From the NCBI GenBank assembly GCA_024195265.1, contig JAJLRJ010000010.1, positions 31,351,364 to 31,415,363 on the forward strand: a DNA stretch of 64,000 nucleotides, in the 5' to 3' direction. Position 1 is the stretch's first letter, and every line of letters begins with the position of its first letter. The position numbers and the translations under genes were made by a program. The notes under the pieces were generated by a model. It was not told the origin of the DNA. It saw nothing but the letters and a program-made list of their open reading frames with translations, and ran no database searches. The stretch is from Dendrophyllia cribrosa. Its lineage: Eukaryota; Cnidaria; Anthozoa; Scleractinia; Dendrophylliidae. Below are positions 56,469 to 64,000 of the stretch, one piece after another.

Positions 56469-57915
56469 ATGGCAGAAGGCGGAGTCGACTACGATCCACC
56501 TGATCCAACTAAGGAAACCCCCACCCAAGGCACAGAGGATGGCGGCGATGACGAGTTTGAACTCAGGTGGGATCAAATGTCAGAAGAAGAACGGCTTCGA
56601 TGGACCCAAGACACCGGGCCCGACACCACGCAACCCTTTGAACCAGGCGTTACATCCACCCCATACCATGGCGGTGAACAACATGAAATGCATACGATGC
56701 CTGACGAAGAAAGTGGGCTGCCAGGTGATCCTCCAACCGCCCCTCTTCTTGGAGACATCAAAGACGGAATTGAAAAAGCCAAAAGCATTGATGGAGCCAT
56801 TGACTGGATCAAAAGGCACTTTCCAAAAGTATCCTTCGACAGATTAGACCCAATTGGTTACGGTAAAAAACCAGCAAATTCTGGCAAAATAGTTTCCTTT
56901 GGGCCAAAAGGCGGGGAAACTCTCATTTTCAAGCAAGATGGGAGCTTTCTTAAAACGTTCACAGACAAGTTCAAAACATCCCTTGGCCCAAGCGCTGAAG
57001 AGCTGGTCTCTGAAGCGGATGCCTCAATAAGGGAAGAAAGACAAAGATTGAAGGAGGCAGAAAAACAACTGAAGGAGAATGAAAGGATTGCTGTGGAACA
57101 ACAACAAGCAGCATATGAGGTGCAAAACATCAGAAACAGAATTGAGCAAACTCAAGCGAGGATTGACAATCTGGAAACAGGAACACGGTTCAAGCGTTGA
57201 AAATCAAGCCGAGATAGACCGCCTAAAACGGGTGAAAAAGAATCTTCAACGAGATCTTGAAAACCAGAAAAAAGAAGTAGGTGCCCTTCAAAAAATACAA
57301 AAACAACGAGACCAAGAACAGGCAAAGGTTGACAAACTCAGAACACGCCTTTCTGCCAAAGAGAAGGAAAGAAATGAAGTTGAAGCAAGGCTAAACTCAA
57401 CTAAACCTCTTGATGAGTTAAACGAAAGAGAAACCGAGCTTGAACGACAGAACGAGGATGACAGACGCGTCATAGAGGATGAGAACACGTCTCCCTCTGA
57501 AAGAGAAGCCGCGGAAGCCCCAGTTGCTGAGCGAGAAAAAGAGCTGGCAAGGCTCAGAACACAGGTTGAGGTACGTGAACAAGCCCTGTCTTTGAGAGAG
57601 AGGGTCAGAGAAATCTTCAAGAAATACGGATGGACCCTGCAAGCTATTGTTCTGGCAGCTGGCATCACCATCAGCGCTGTGGTACTCGCTACCTTGAACG
57701 GCCTGGCAAAGGCCACCAAGGCTATTGGAAATGGGCTTAAAGAGCTTGGCAAAAAGGCAGCCAGCGCACTGCCTGGCCTCATTGGCTCAATTGTGAGCTT
57801 CATCTTCAAAGCGGCTGGGTCGGTCATCTCCTTTCTGGGTGAACACGCATGGCTGCTCATCCTTGCCGTGGTGGCCTTCCTTGTTGAAAGGATCACCAAG
57901 CGTGCGAAGTCTTGA
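56469..57915 (+). pseudogene. Coiled-coil membrane protein of Polintons, one frameshift
   Basis: Two overlapping frames, 56469-57200 and 57079-57915, join across one indel near 57180; ~482 codons. Acidic N-terminus; a region (residues ~95-160, IDWIKRHFPKVSFDRLDPIG) with GPKGGETLIFKQDG; then ~200 residues of coiled coil (IREERQRLKEAEKQLKENER onward); then a hydrophobic C-terminus with several membrane segments (AIVLAAGITISAVVLATL, ALPGLIGSIVSFIFKAAG, AWLLILAVVAFLVE). I recognise this layout from other Polintons; an entry or membrane-remodelling role is only a guess. Confidence 0.7.
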
Positions 57916-57921
57916 ACACAC

Positions 57922-59732
57922 TTATCTCAACCAAACGAAAAGCCCTGCCAAAGAAAGCGCACCCACACCAACGAGTGCCTTGGAGACGTGATGCGGGTCG
58001 GGCTGTGGTTCGGGTGTTGGTGCGGGGGTTGGGGTTGGTGTTGGTGTTGGTGTGGGTTGTGGTGTGGGTGTGGGTGTGGGCGCGATGCCCTGTGCCTGTG
58101 TGGCCTGGAGATGTATCGGGTTTGATGGGTGACTGTTTGGTGGATTAATCTTTGTTGGTCCACCGTCCATGTGGCGAAGGGAGGCTTTTTTCGTGCCCAG
58201 ATTAACACCACTGTTCACGCCCAGCTTCATCCCTTGCGTTGCCTCCTGTAGATTGTTGTTATACCCGATCACACTCTCTGTGTTGATAATCATGCGCGAG
58301 GGCATGAGCCAGCTTCCGGGTGCTGTCGCAAAGTCCAGGCGCACTTTCGTTGCTTGGATAGCAAGCTGGTAACGCTGTACGCTTGTTGCGATGTCATTGA
58401 GGATTGTGGCCTCCTCTAGATGGGTGAGGAATACTCTCTGCGTTTCGAAAGCCCTGCCTCCTTTCCCAATAATGCTGCTGCGGGTTTTGGCCTGTGAACC
58501 AAGAATGCAGTACACAAAGGCCTCGGTTGATTGGTTCATACGCGCGAGCCCTGGCTGTGTTAGCCACTGTGCGTAATTTGGCACAAAGTGCTCGAACTGG
58601 GTGTCCGCCCCTTGATCGTTGCGGACGAAAGATATACCATTGGCACGATAATTGGGGTCTTTTCTGTCAGTGACGCGCTCATCATCGAACAGAGCTAGAT
58701 CAGAGTCTGGATAAGTGTAATCGGTAGAGATGGGGCCCCCGTTCCCAAATGTAGACATTCCCAAGACCGTGGTTCTTGCCGTATGTGTAACGGAAGTCAG
58801 AACTGGGGTCGATACCGAACTCGATGCAAAGCTTCTTGTACGCGTCGATGTTATACTTGTTGTCTTTCTGGGAAAATTGGGGGTCGTCTGGCAAAGCACT
58901 CACGCTTTGTTCCCCGCCCATCTGGTAGAGTATTCGCCTTGTTGTGAAATAAACGTGAAACCGGTAAAACGACCGGAACTGTGGGGTTAGGGATAGACTT
59001 GAGTTCTTATCGAAGAGAATGTCACGCGAGATTCCACAGCCTGTTGTTGCACACCACAGGGCGAAGGAGAGTTGTTGTGGCCAAAACTCATATGGGCCCA
59101 CCCATCCACTTTCGGCCGTATTTCGCGGTTGTGAATGAAATCTGTGTGTCCCTGAATATGTTTCTGTATTTCGTTGTGAAATAATCAGTTGGCGTGACGT
59201 AAATCTTTTGCTCTTTGTCATTCAAGATTGAGCCAATCATCATGTCTTTGTCTATTGTGGTGGAGAAAGCAATGGCCGGGATTGACTTTTCTGGTTGCCC
59301 CAACGATAACTGATAAGGGAAACCGCCATCATAGACAAGGCCAAGAGCATCTCTTTCAGCGCCAGTCCAATCTTTGTGGGGCATTTCTGTGATAAGCCCC
59401 CATGAGCCAGGACCCTCTTTGTAAAGCACTTCCCCTGTGGCTGTTTTGTGGTCGTCACCAAACTCTACTTGCACTTCAAAGTGAGACATATCGGCGCGCG
59501 GGAAACGCTTTTTGAAGTCTGAGATCGCCTTGGCCTTGGCCGCGGCAAAGAGCTTGGCAGCCTCCGGCGAACTCAACCAAGCAATTTCAGGATCTGTGTG
59601 TGGTTTTGGCGCTACATGGGTGTAGGCATTTGAGGACGAATAAAAGGGGGGTGGGGGTCCGTAATTGTGGCCACCGATGGAGACGCCAAGATTTGAATTA
59701 GGATTAAATCCACCAGGCCGTCTGCCAAACAT
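57922..59732 (-). pseudogene. ~600-aa conserved Polinton structural protein (minor capsid candidate), frameshifted
   Basis: One gene in three frames: 59088-59732 (MFGRRPGGFNP..., VGEVL-type beta-rich, YVTPTDYFTTKYRN), about 58770-59100 (YEFWPQQLSFALWCATTGCG, SFYRFHVYFTTRRILYQMGG) and 57922-58770 (DTQFEHFVPNYAQWLTQPGL, SVQRYQLAIQATKVRLD, APGSWLMPSRMI). The C-terminus has a PTPTP repeat and one membrane segment (ALVGVGALSLAGLFVWL). The pieces are collinear parts of one family I know from Polintons, always beside the capsid genes. Beta-rich content fits a minor capsid or penton-associated protein, but the fold is not visible from sequence. Two indels, near 59095 and 58770. Confidence 0.65.
58005..58085. 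repeat. GGTGTTGGTGTGGGT minisatellite
   Basis: Short tandem units encoding the Thr-Pro repeat of the ~600-aa protein on the minus strand. Confidence 0.75.
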
Positions 59733-59776
59733 GATTGTATATATTTATATTTTAAAATGTCATTATATACACCATC
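59733..59776. promoter_or_regulatory. Divergent promoter of the right gene block
   Basis: 44 bp between two start codons, with TGTATATATTT for the minus gene and ATTATATACACC for the plus gene on either side of an A/T core. Confidence 0.6.
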
Positions 59777-60445
59777 ATGGTTGTGTTAACAATCGTCACA
59801 CATTCGAACCCTCACACGATCTATTTCGCACCCACTCCGAAACCGAGTTATATCCGTCTTGTTTCTTGCTCAATTTTCAACTCTTGGCATACTTTGAAAG
59901 AAGAAGCAAAGATTTCACCAGCAAACCCTCCCCCTAATGGTTCATCACGTGAGGCGACCTTACTTCCAGGGCATCACACTATTGAGAGTTTAACAAAAGA
60001 CTTTGAAAGCCTAAAAGACTTTGACAGAAGTTTAAATCTAACAATTGAAACAAACAGGCCATATGGGGCTATGGTCATTACAAGTAACAGCGGCAGTGTG
60101 AAGTTAAGTAATAATCTGGCAGAATTGCTTGGCATACGCCCTGTATTGATGCTAATAACCTTCGTCAAGCGTTTAAGGGCACCAAGCACTTACTTCATCC
60201 ACTGTGATCTGGTTGATAAAGAACAAAACCTCCTCAATGGAAAGCCTTCGACAGTTTTGGCTCGGTTTGATATTCGTGGAAAAGCTTTTGAGAAGGTTCA
60301 TTACGAGACAACACAACAGAACGTCTTGCGTGACGTCTCGTCTGGCGAATATGTTAACTCTATCACACTGTCAGTTAGGGATGAGAACAATAACCTCTTC
60401 AACTTCAATGGCGCGCCATTGGAATTTGAAGTTGAGTTAAATTAA
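59777..60445 (+). CDS. Conserved Polinton accessory protein, 222 aa
   Basis: Intact. The N-terminal half contains SYIRLVSCSIFNSWHTLKEE, then HHTIESLTKDFESLKDFDRS; the C-terminal half has STYFIHCDLVDKEQNLLNGK, RFDIRGKAFEKVHYETTQQN and a strongly beta-patterned end NSITLSVRDENNNLFNFNG. I recognise the C-terminal blocks as recurrent in cnidarian mobile-element proteins. Beta-rich sequence and location next to capsid genes suggest a virion surface or minor capsid component; unproven. No membrane segment. It is followed 24 bp later by the next gene. Confidence 0.65.
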   Translation: MVVLTIVTHSNPHTIYFAPTPKPSYIRLVSCSIFNSWHTLKEEAKISPANPPPNGSSREATLLPGHHTIESLTKDFESLKDFDRSLNLTIETNRPYGAMVITSNSGSVKLSNNLAELLGIRPVLMLITFVKRLRAPSTYFIHCDLVDKEQNLLNGKPSTVLARFDIRGKAFEKVHYETTQQNVLRDVSSGEYVNSITLSVRDENNNLFNFNGAPLEFEVELN

Positions 60446-60469
60446 AAAATCATATATATACCCCATGTC
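60446..60469 (+). promoter_or_regulatory. TATA-like box between two accessory genes
   Basis: AAAAATCATATATATACCCC sits in the 24-bp spacer. An out-of-frame ATG (60465) with an immediate stop precedes the start at 60470. Confidence 0.55.
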
Positions 60470-61156
60470 ATGAGTTCTGCCAATGTGCTTCCATCGGCCC
60501 CCGAATACAGCCATACACAAAAGATATACCCTGACCTTGGGATCACTCAAATCAATGCAGAAGACTTCCGGCTCAAAAAGATCTCTGACTTGCTTAAAGA
60601 GCTGTCTGACGAAGCCGAGCATTACCGTCAGGTCGCAAAAAAATATAAACGAACCCAAGCCTTAGTTCATTACTCTGCGGTTGGCCTTGGGTCGCTTTCT
60701 GTTGGGCTGTCATCAGGGGCCCTAGCCACTGCATTGACTGGGTTCGGAATTATTGCAAGTCCAGCACTTGCCGGCATCGCGACCCTCTGTGGACTGTCCT
60801 CTGTTGGCTTTACAGCTGCTAACAAGCGATTGGAGCGAAAAGTGACCAAACACGAGAATATCTACACACTGGCCCTGGCTAAACGCAACTCTGTCTATGA
60901 ACTGGTCTCAAAGGCTCTGGAAGACAAGAGAATCAGTGATGCAGAATTCACCATAATTACTCGTGAGGTGGAAAAATATCACGAACTCAAAGCTGCAATC
61001 AGGGATGGTGTTAAGGCTAAAAAAAACGTTGGCACTCAAACACAAGCGCCAGACCTCGAGAAACTCAAAAACGAACTTCGCAAGGAAGTCAAACAAGAGT
61101 TTCAAAAAAAGATAAGTCTTCTCACCGCAGCATCCAAGTCCGATTTGAGAGATTAA
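60470..61156 (+). CDS. Membrane-hairpin accessory protein, 228 aa
   Basis: Intact. A charged helix (residues 33-62, RLKKISDLLKELSDEAEHYR) leads into a long hydrophobic Gly/Ser/Ala segment (69-117, two membrane passes likely), then KRLERKVTKHENIY and a helical tail with EKLKNELRKEVKQEF near the C-terminus. This pattern recurs in cnidarian proteins I recall, without known function. A membrane-inserting or pore-forming role in virion release is possible, not shown. Same strand as its neighbours. Confidence 0.6.
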   Translation: MSSANVLPSAPEYSHTQKIYPDLGITQINAEDFRLKKISDLLKELSDEAEHYRQVAKKYKRTQALVHYSAVGLGSLSVGLSSGALATALTGFGIIASPALAGIATLCGLSSVGFTAANKRLERKVTKHENIYTLALAKRNSVYELVSKALEDKRISDAEFTIITREVEKYHELKAAIRDGVKAKKNVGTQTQAPDLEKLKNELRKEVKQEFQKKISLLTAASKSDLRD

Positions 61157-61234
61157 ATTCAGGTTTTAACCTCTACATTTCTAAGGATAAATCATTTGCG
61201 CCCAATTGAATACATAACTCGGCTGTGTACAACC

Positions 61235-61927
61235 ATGGAGAAGTTTGCTAAACAACTGGCTGATGTTCGGTCCTTGGACATTAAAGGCGAATACAAAGCC
61301 AAACTCGATGAGCTTGATAAAGAATACAAATTTATCATCCTGCGCTCACTCGAAAACTACACCAAAGAAATACGGCGTTCAAACCTGTTAGAACGCCTTC
61401 ATATCATCAAGGAGTATCTTTCTCCCGAGGTACAATACCCTCCACACTCACCTTTCACCCTTGTGAATGAAAGGACAAAAATTTGCCAAAACTGCAAAGG
61501 CAAATTAACCCTCAGGATGTTTTCATCAGAACTTTGCTGTGAGGACTGCGGTCTCTTAGAGCCTCTGGATGGGGTGACCTTCGATTACAACGGGCTCTAT
61601 GGTGGTGATTACACAATTACCAAAAAAAGAATGGCCACCAAACACTACAACTTCAAAAGCTATCTCAACAAACATCTGAAAATTTGTGAACACCACGTCT
61701 GCTTGTCCAATGCTGAAATACAACATGCAAATGATTCTTTCAAATTCATCGAAGAATATCTGCCGAAAAGAATCTCCATGCCCTTTGTGGCCCACAAAAT
61801 CTTGGATGCAATAAAAGGACCACAACGGCTTGTCAATTACTTCTGGCTGCAAGTCCCAGAAAAATCAATGTGGAAGCACGAACAAAGCTGGAAGATCATG
61901 CTTGAAAAGATGGATCACGTTGAGTGA
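61235..61927 (+). CDS. VLTF3-like viral late transcription factor
   Basis: 230 aa from ATG 61235; the frame is open upstream to a TTG at 61196, but no earlier ATG exists. A zinc ribbon CQNC...CCEDCG (Cys84, 87, 101/102, 105) is followed by FDYNGLYGGDYTITKKR and HYNFKSYLNKHL, and the end ILDAIKGP...KHEQSWKIMLEK. This is the layout of the poxvirus/giant-virus late transcription factor 3 family, where the ribbon precedes a conserved helical C-terminus. It would direct late gene transcription, perhaps from the shared TATATAC boxes. No TATATA box of its own was seen. Its 3' end overlaps the convergent zinc-finger gene by 13 bp. Confidence 0.75.
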   Translation: MEKFAKQLADVRSLDIKGEYKAKLDELDKEYKFIILRSLENYTKEIRRSNLLERLHIIKEYLSPEVQYPPHSPFTLVNERTKICQNCKGKLTLRMFSSELCCEDCGLLEPLDGVTFDYNGLYGGDYTITKKRMATKHYNFKSYLNKHLKICEHHVCLSNAEIQHANDSFKFIEEYLPKRISMPFVAHKILDAIKGPQRLVNYFWLQVPEKSMWKHEQSWKIMLEKMDHVE

Positions 61928-62373
61928 GCACTGCCATAGAAACTTTCGTGAGCACTTGGGCCATCATAATCTTCCTCGTCATCACTGTCGATGCCCGTAT
62001 ACATCAAGGCCCTCTGAAAAGCTCTATAAAGCGGCATGCCAGGACAAATGCCCCTGTGCCTGCCCATGTCCACTTCTGGTGAGAAGTGTTCTTGACATTC
62101 ATCACATGTTTGTGAAGTGAATAAACGGAAATGGCAAAAGTGTTCCCAGTGATAATGATTTTTTATTGAAAGGCATACAGATTTCATCCTGCGTTGATGA
62201 AGGGTCCTGGCAGTCAAGTCACGCTGGATACTCCTTTCAACCAGTTCAAGGATGTAATCCTTGATCATGTCTGGTAAGTAGTCCCAATGGGATTCACCAA
62301 AAGACAGCAACCATTCGCTGAAGTAGTCTTGATTCTTTGGATTGAAGTCAAGTCCTTGAGCCACCATTGCCAT
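61915..62373 (-). CDS. Small zinc-finger protein, 152 aa
   Basis: Intact. The N-terminus VAQGLDFNPKNQDYFSEWL closely resembles the polymerase N-terminus (AAQHLDFNPRNHDYFGNWL). A finger-like CDECQEHFSPEVDMGRHRGIC is at residues ~89-109, followed by an acidic tail (DSDDEEDYDG). Start ATG overlaps the nuclease end by 26 bp, and its TATATAC box (62381-62388) lies inside the nuclease reading frame. Function unknown; perhaps regulatory or a polymerase accessory protein. Confidence 0.65.
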   Translation of the reverse strand: MAMVAQGLDFNPKNQDYFSEWLLSFGESHWDYLPDMIKDYILELVERSIQRDLTARTLHQRRMKSVCLSIKNHYHWEHFCHFRLFTSQTCDECQEHFSPEVDMGRHRGICPGMPLYRAFQRALMYTGIDSDDEEDYDGPSAHESFYGSAHST

Positions 62374-63496
62374 GTTGGTTTGGTATATACGTGGGATGAT
62401 ATTTCTCCAATTGGCTCAACTTTGAGAGTAAGAAGGCTTCCATAACTGCACTGTCATCAACCAAATTGTTTGGACAGGTTTTGACAGGGGTGATTTGTTT
62501 TTGTTTTGCCAAACTATCATGGAAGCTGTTGACTGATTCCTGAATGCCATCCAAGAAGTTTGGTTGTTTTGTTTCCCAAATTTCTGTTATATCCAGCAGC
62601 TTCCATGCGAAGAAGGCTACCGCCTTATAATAGTTTGGGGGCCAGTCTTCTCTGAATGTCCTTCTGCCTATGTCCTTCAAATAATCTTTATCGCCTAGTT
62701 TCTGATCCTCATCGTATTCCATATAAAACCAATTTCCACTACACAAGATATCCCCCGATGAAATTCCTCTCATAATTTTTTCAAACATTAATGTTGATTT
62801 TGTTGCGCCGAGGTTAAGTAATTTTGTTTGATCTGGAAATAATTTTTGCTTGCAAGATAGAATGTAAATACCACAGGCGAGTGCTGATGGGTTTTTTGTT
62901 TTGTGTACAACCCATTTGTTTGGCAAAGAATTGTGTTCAAGGCTAAGACTAAGCTGCTTCAAAGAACACATTCTGAAATAGGCATCGACAAACAAGCCTT
63001 TGTTAACTCTCTCACCGCTGAGAGCAAGACCGGTTTGTATTTGATCACGGTATTGTTTAGGAATTCTATTGGCTGTGATCTTCCTGGTGTAAGGGCACTT
63101 GAACTCTAACAAGACAATCGTCTTGTCTTTGTTTGAGAAGTATCCGTCTGGACTGCAAGTGACCTTCCCAAAAAGAGGGTGATCCTTTGCAAGATTTAGA
63201 GAGCCCTTATATCCGAAAACTTTGACAGAGTGTTTCTTCTCAAAGTATTCACGGACTAGAGGTTCAAATAATGTGCCCCAAACGCAGGCCACATTCTTGC
63301 TCATATCGACGGGCTTTACTTTTTTGCGAATTAGGCTTGACTGGCTCTCAAATGGCGAAGATCTTGTCAAGGCAGAGATCTCCGATGCACCGAGTGTGTT
63401 TTGTCTGGCTTTGACCCATTCTTCGCTCTTTTGGATCAGGCCTGTTTCACGCGATTTCAGGAATCTCTTGAAAGCTTTCACGTTTGCCATTGCCAT
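62348..63496 (-). CDS. YqaJ-like PD-(D/E)XK viral recombinase nuclease
   Basis: Intact, 382 aa, start inside the right TIR behind a GTATATAC box. Family motifs in order: EWVKARQNTLGASEIS (25-41), GTLFEPLVREYF with Glu78, CSPDGYF with Asp117, LLEFKCPYTR with Glu131 and Lys133, and YRDQIQTGLALSG (Gln152). This matches the lambda-exonuclease/YqaJ fold found in phages, giant viruses and related elements. It likely processes double-strand ends during recombination or replication. All predicted catalytic residues are present. The C-terminal ~150 residues have no recognised domain. Confidence 0.8.
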   Translation of the reverse strand: MAMANVKAFKRFLKSRETGLIQKSEEWVKARQNTLGASEISALTRSSPFESQSSLIRKKVKPVDMSKNVACVWGTLFEPLVREYFEKKHSVKVFGYKGSLNLAKDHPLFGKVTCSPDGYFSNKDKTIVLLEFKCPYTRKITANRIPKQYRDQIQTGLALSGERVNKGLFVDAYFRMCSLKQLSLSLEHNSLPNKWVVHKTKNPSALACGIYILSCKQKLFPDQTKLLNLGATKSTLMFEKIMRGISSGDILCSGNWFYMEYDEDQKLGDKDYLKDIGRRTFREDWPPNYYKAVAFFAWKLLDITEIWETKQPNFLDGIQESVNSFHDSLAKQKQITPVKTCPNNLVDDSAVMEAFLLSKLSQLEKYHPTYIPNQHGNGGSRT

Positions 63497-63779
63497 GTGG
63501 GTGGGTATATACAGGGGTGGGATTTCTTCAATTGGTTAAATCCCGGGTTGGGTGTGGTCTCGTACCGGGCCGGACCGGACCGGACCAGTGGTCTCGTACC
63601 GGACCAGCATTCGCAGTGAGTAGTTAGTGACGTTGGGGCGTTCGGGACCACAAAAAATAAGCCCCCAAAGGCCCGAATTACACACCCCCCGAATTCATTG
63701 CATTCATCCGTGGGGTGTGTAATTCGGGCCTTTGGGGGCTTATTTTTTGTGGTCCCGAACCCCCAACGTCGCTAACTAC
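63485..63779. repeat. Polinton right terminal inverted repeat
   Basis: Inverted copy of the left repeat with a few indels; it again contains the terminal palindrome (63619-63779). The nuclease gene begins inside it (ATG at 63496). Confidence 0.93.
63497..63515 (-). promoter_or_regulatory. TATA-like box of the nuclease gene, in the TIR
   Basis: CCTGTATATACCCACCCAC on the minus strand before ATG 63496; identical to the module at the inner end of the left TIR. Confidence 0.55.
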
Positions 63780-63785
63780 TCAAGC

Positions 63786-64000
63786 TAAGAGCGAGAGCCG
63801 ATAAAATAACCTCGGCACGTCTGGCATATTGAATATTTTTCCGCATGCACGAATATTGTACCTCTTATTTGTAGTTAGGAAGTTAGGTAGTTAGCTGATT
63901 ATGATAATTTAAGCCGATGGAAATACCGTGTATTTCGAAACAGCTACGATCTACAGCTACGATCCTACTGTGTTGGGTTCTATCTCGTGTCATGTTAATG
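63786..64000. other. Host flank right of the Polinton
   Basis: 215 bp with no reading frame or repeat recognised. It is the continuation of the host sequence interrupted at 46919. Confidence 0.5.

Larger units (their letters stand above)
46920..63779. mobile_element. Polinton/Maverick transposon, 16.86 kb
   Basis: Bounded by ~300-bp terminal inverted repeats and by TCAAGC on both sides (46914-46919 and 63780-63785), the 6-bp duplication expected for Polintons. It encodes the family hallmark set: protein-primed DNA polymerase B, retroviral-type integrase, FtsK/HerA packaging ATPase and double-jelly-roll capsid protein. It also has a late-transcription-factor homologue and a viral nuclease. 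Gene order: polymerase on plus; integrase through capsid on minus; then two divergent blocks. Many left-side genes are frameshifted, so this copy is probably not autonomous unless the indels are sequencing errors. Confidence 0.95.

Noticed and set aside
57288..57899. 203-codon minus-strand frame inside the coiled-coil gene
   Set aside because: Antisense shadow of a Glu/Lys/Arg-rich coding region.

Overview
The window is eukaryotic nuclear DNA, most likely from an anthozoan cnidarian (stony coral or sea anemone). The reasons are phase-consistent multi-exon genes with GT-AG introns of a few hundred to a few thousand bases, expanded lipase/esterase paralogues, a dense load of short inverted-repeat elements, and a Polinton/Maverick whose accessory genes look like those I associate with cnidarian elements. 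The organism call is inference; no single marker proves it. A 500-N assembly gap lies at 46082-46581.

Layout. 1-3101 holds the 3' end of a plus-strand gene resembling the NMD factor UPF3. From 3996 to 44064 there are four paralogous five-exon hormone-sensitive-lipase-family hydrolases (NCEH1/AADAC type): A (minus, 3996-11708), B (plus, 12176-19308), C (plus, 33411-37486) and D (minus, 39464-44064, first exon not found). A and B are head to head; C and D are tail to tail. Splice phases are the same in all four (0, 1, 2, 0), so they come from one ancestral gene. An LRAT-domain membrane protein gene (29274-30479) sits between B and C.

Mobile DNA. An 8.3-kb element (19553-27839) with 16-bp terminal inverted repeats and a 6-bp target duplication carries two genes of its own: a six-exon 288-aa protein and an intronless 1159-aa protein with zinc-binding, SAP-like and NHL-like regions. 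I cannot place it in a named transposon superfamily. Several short non-autonomous elements in the window share its plan (GAGGG-type ends, 6-bp duplications, runs of a short direct motif inside the ends). Other repeats include TTAA-flanked elements, hAT-like MITEs, a hairpin element with a 9-bp duplication, two SINE-like copies and a LINE fragment.

Polinton (46920-63779, 16.86 kb). It has ~300-bp terminal inverted repeats and a TCAAGC target duplication. Genes: protein-primed DNA polymerase B, integrase, several small structural or membrane proteins, packaging ATPase, major capsid protein, a coiled-coil membrane protein, a ~600-aa structural protein, two conserved accessory proteins, a VLTF3-like late transcription factor, a zinc-finger protein and a YqaJ-type nuclease. 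Most genes left of ~59.7 kb are broken by frameshifts; everything to the right is open. Nearly every gene has a TATATAC-type box just before its start codon, which suggests a dedicated transcription programme, possibly driven by the VLTF3-like protein. I found no adenain-like protease.
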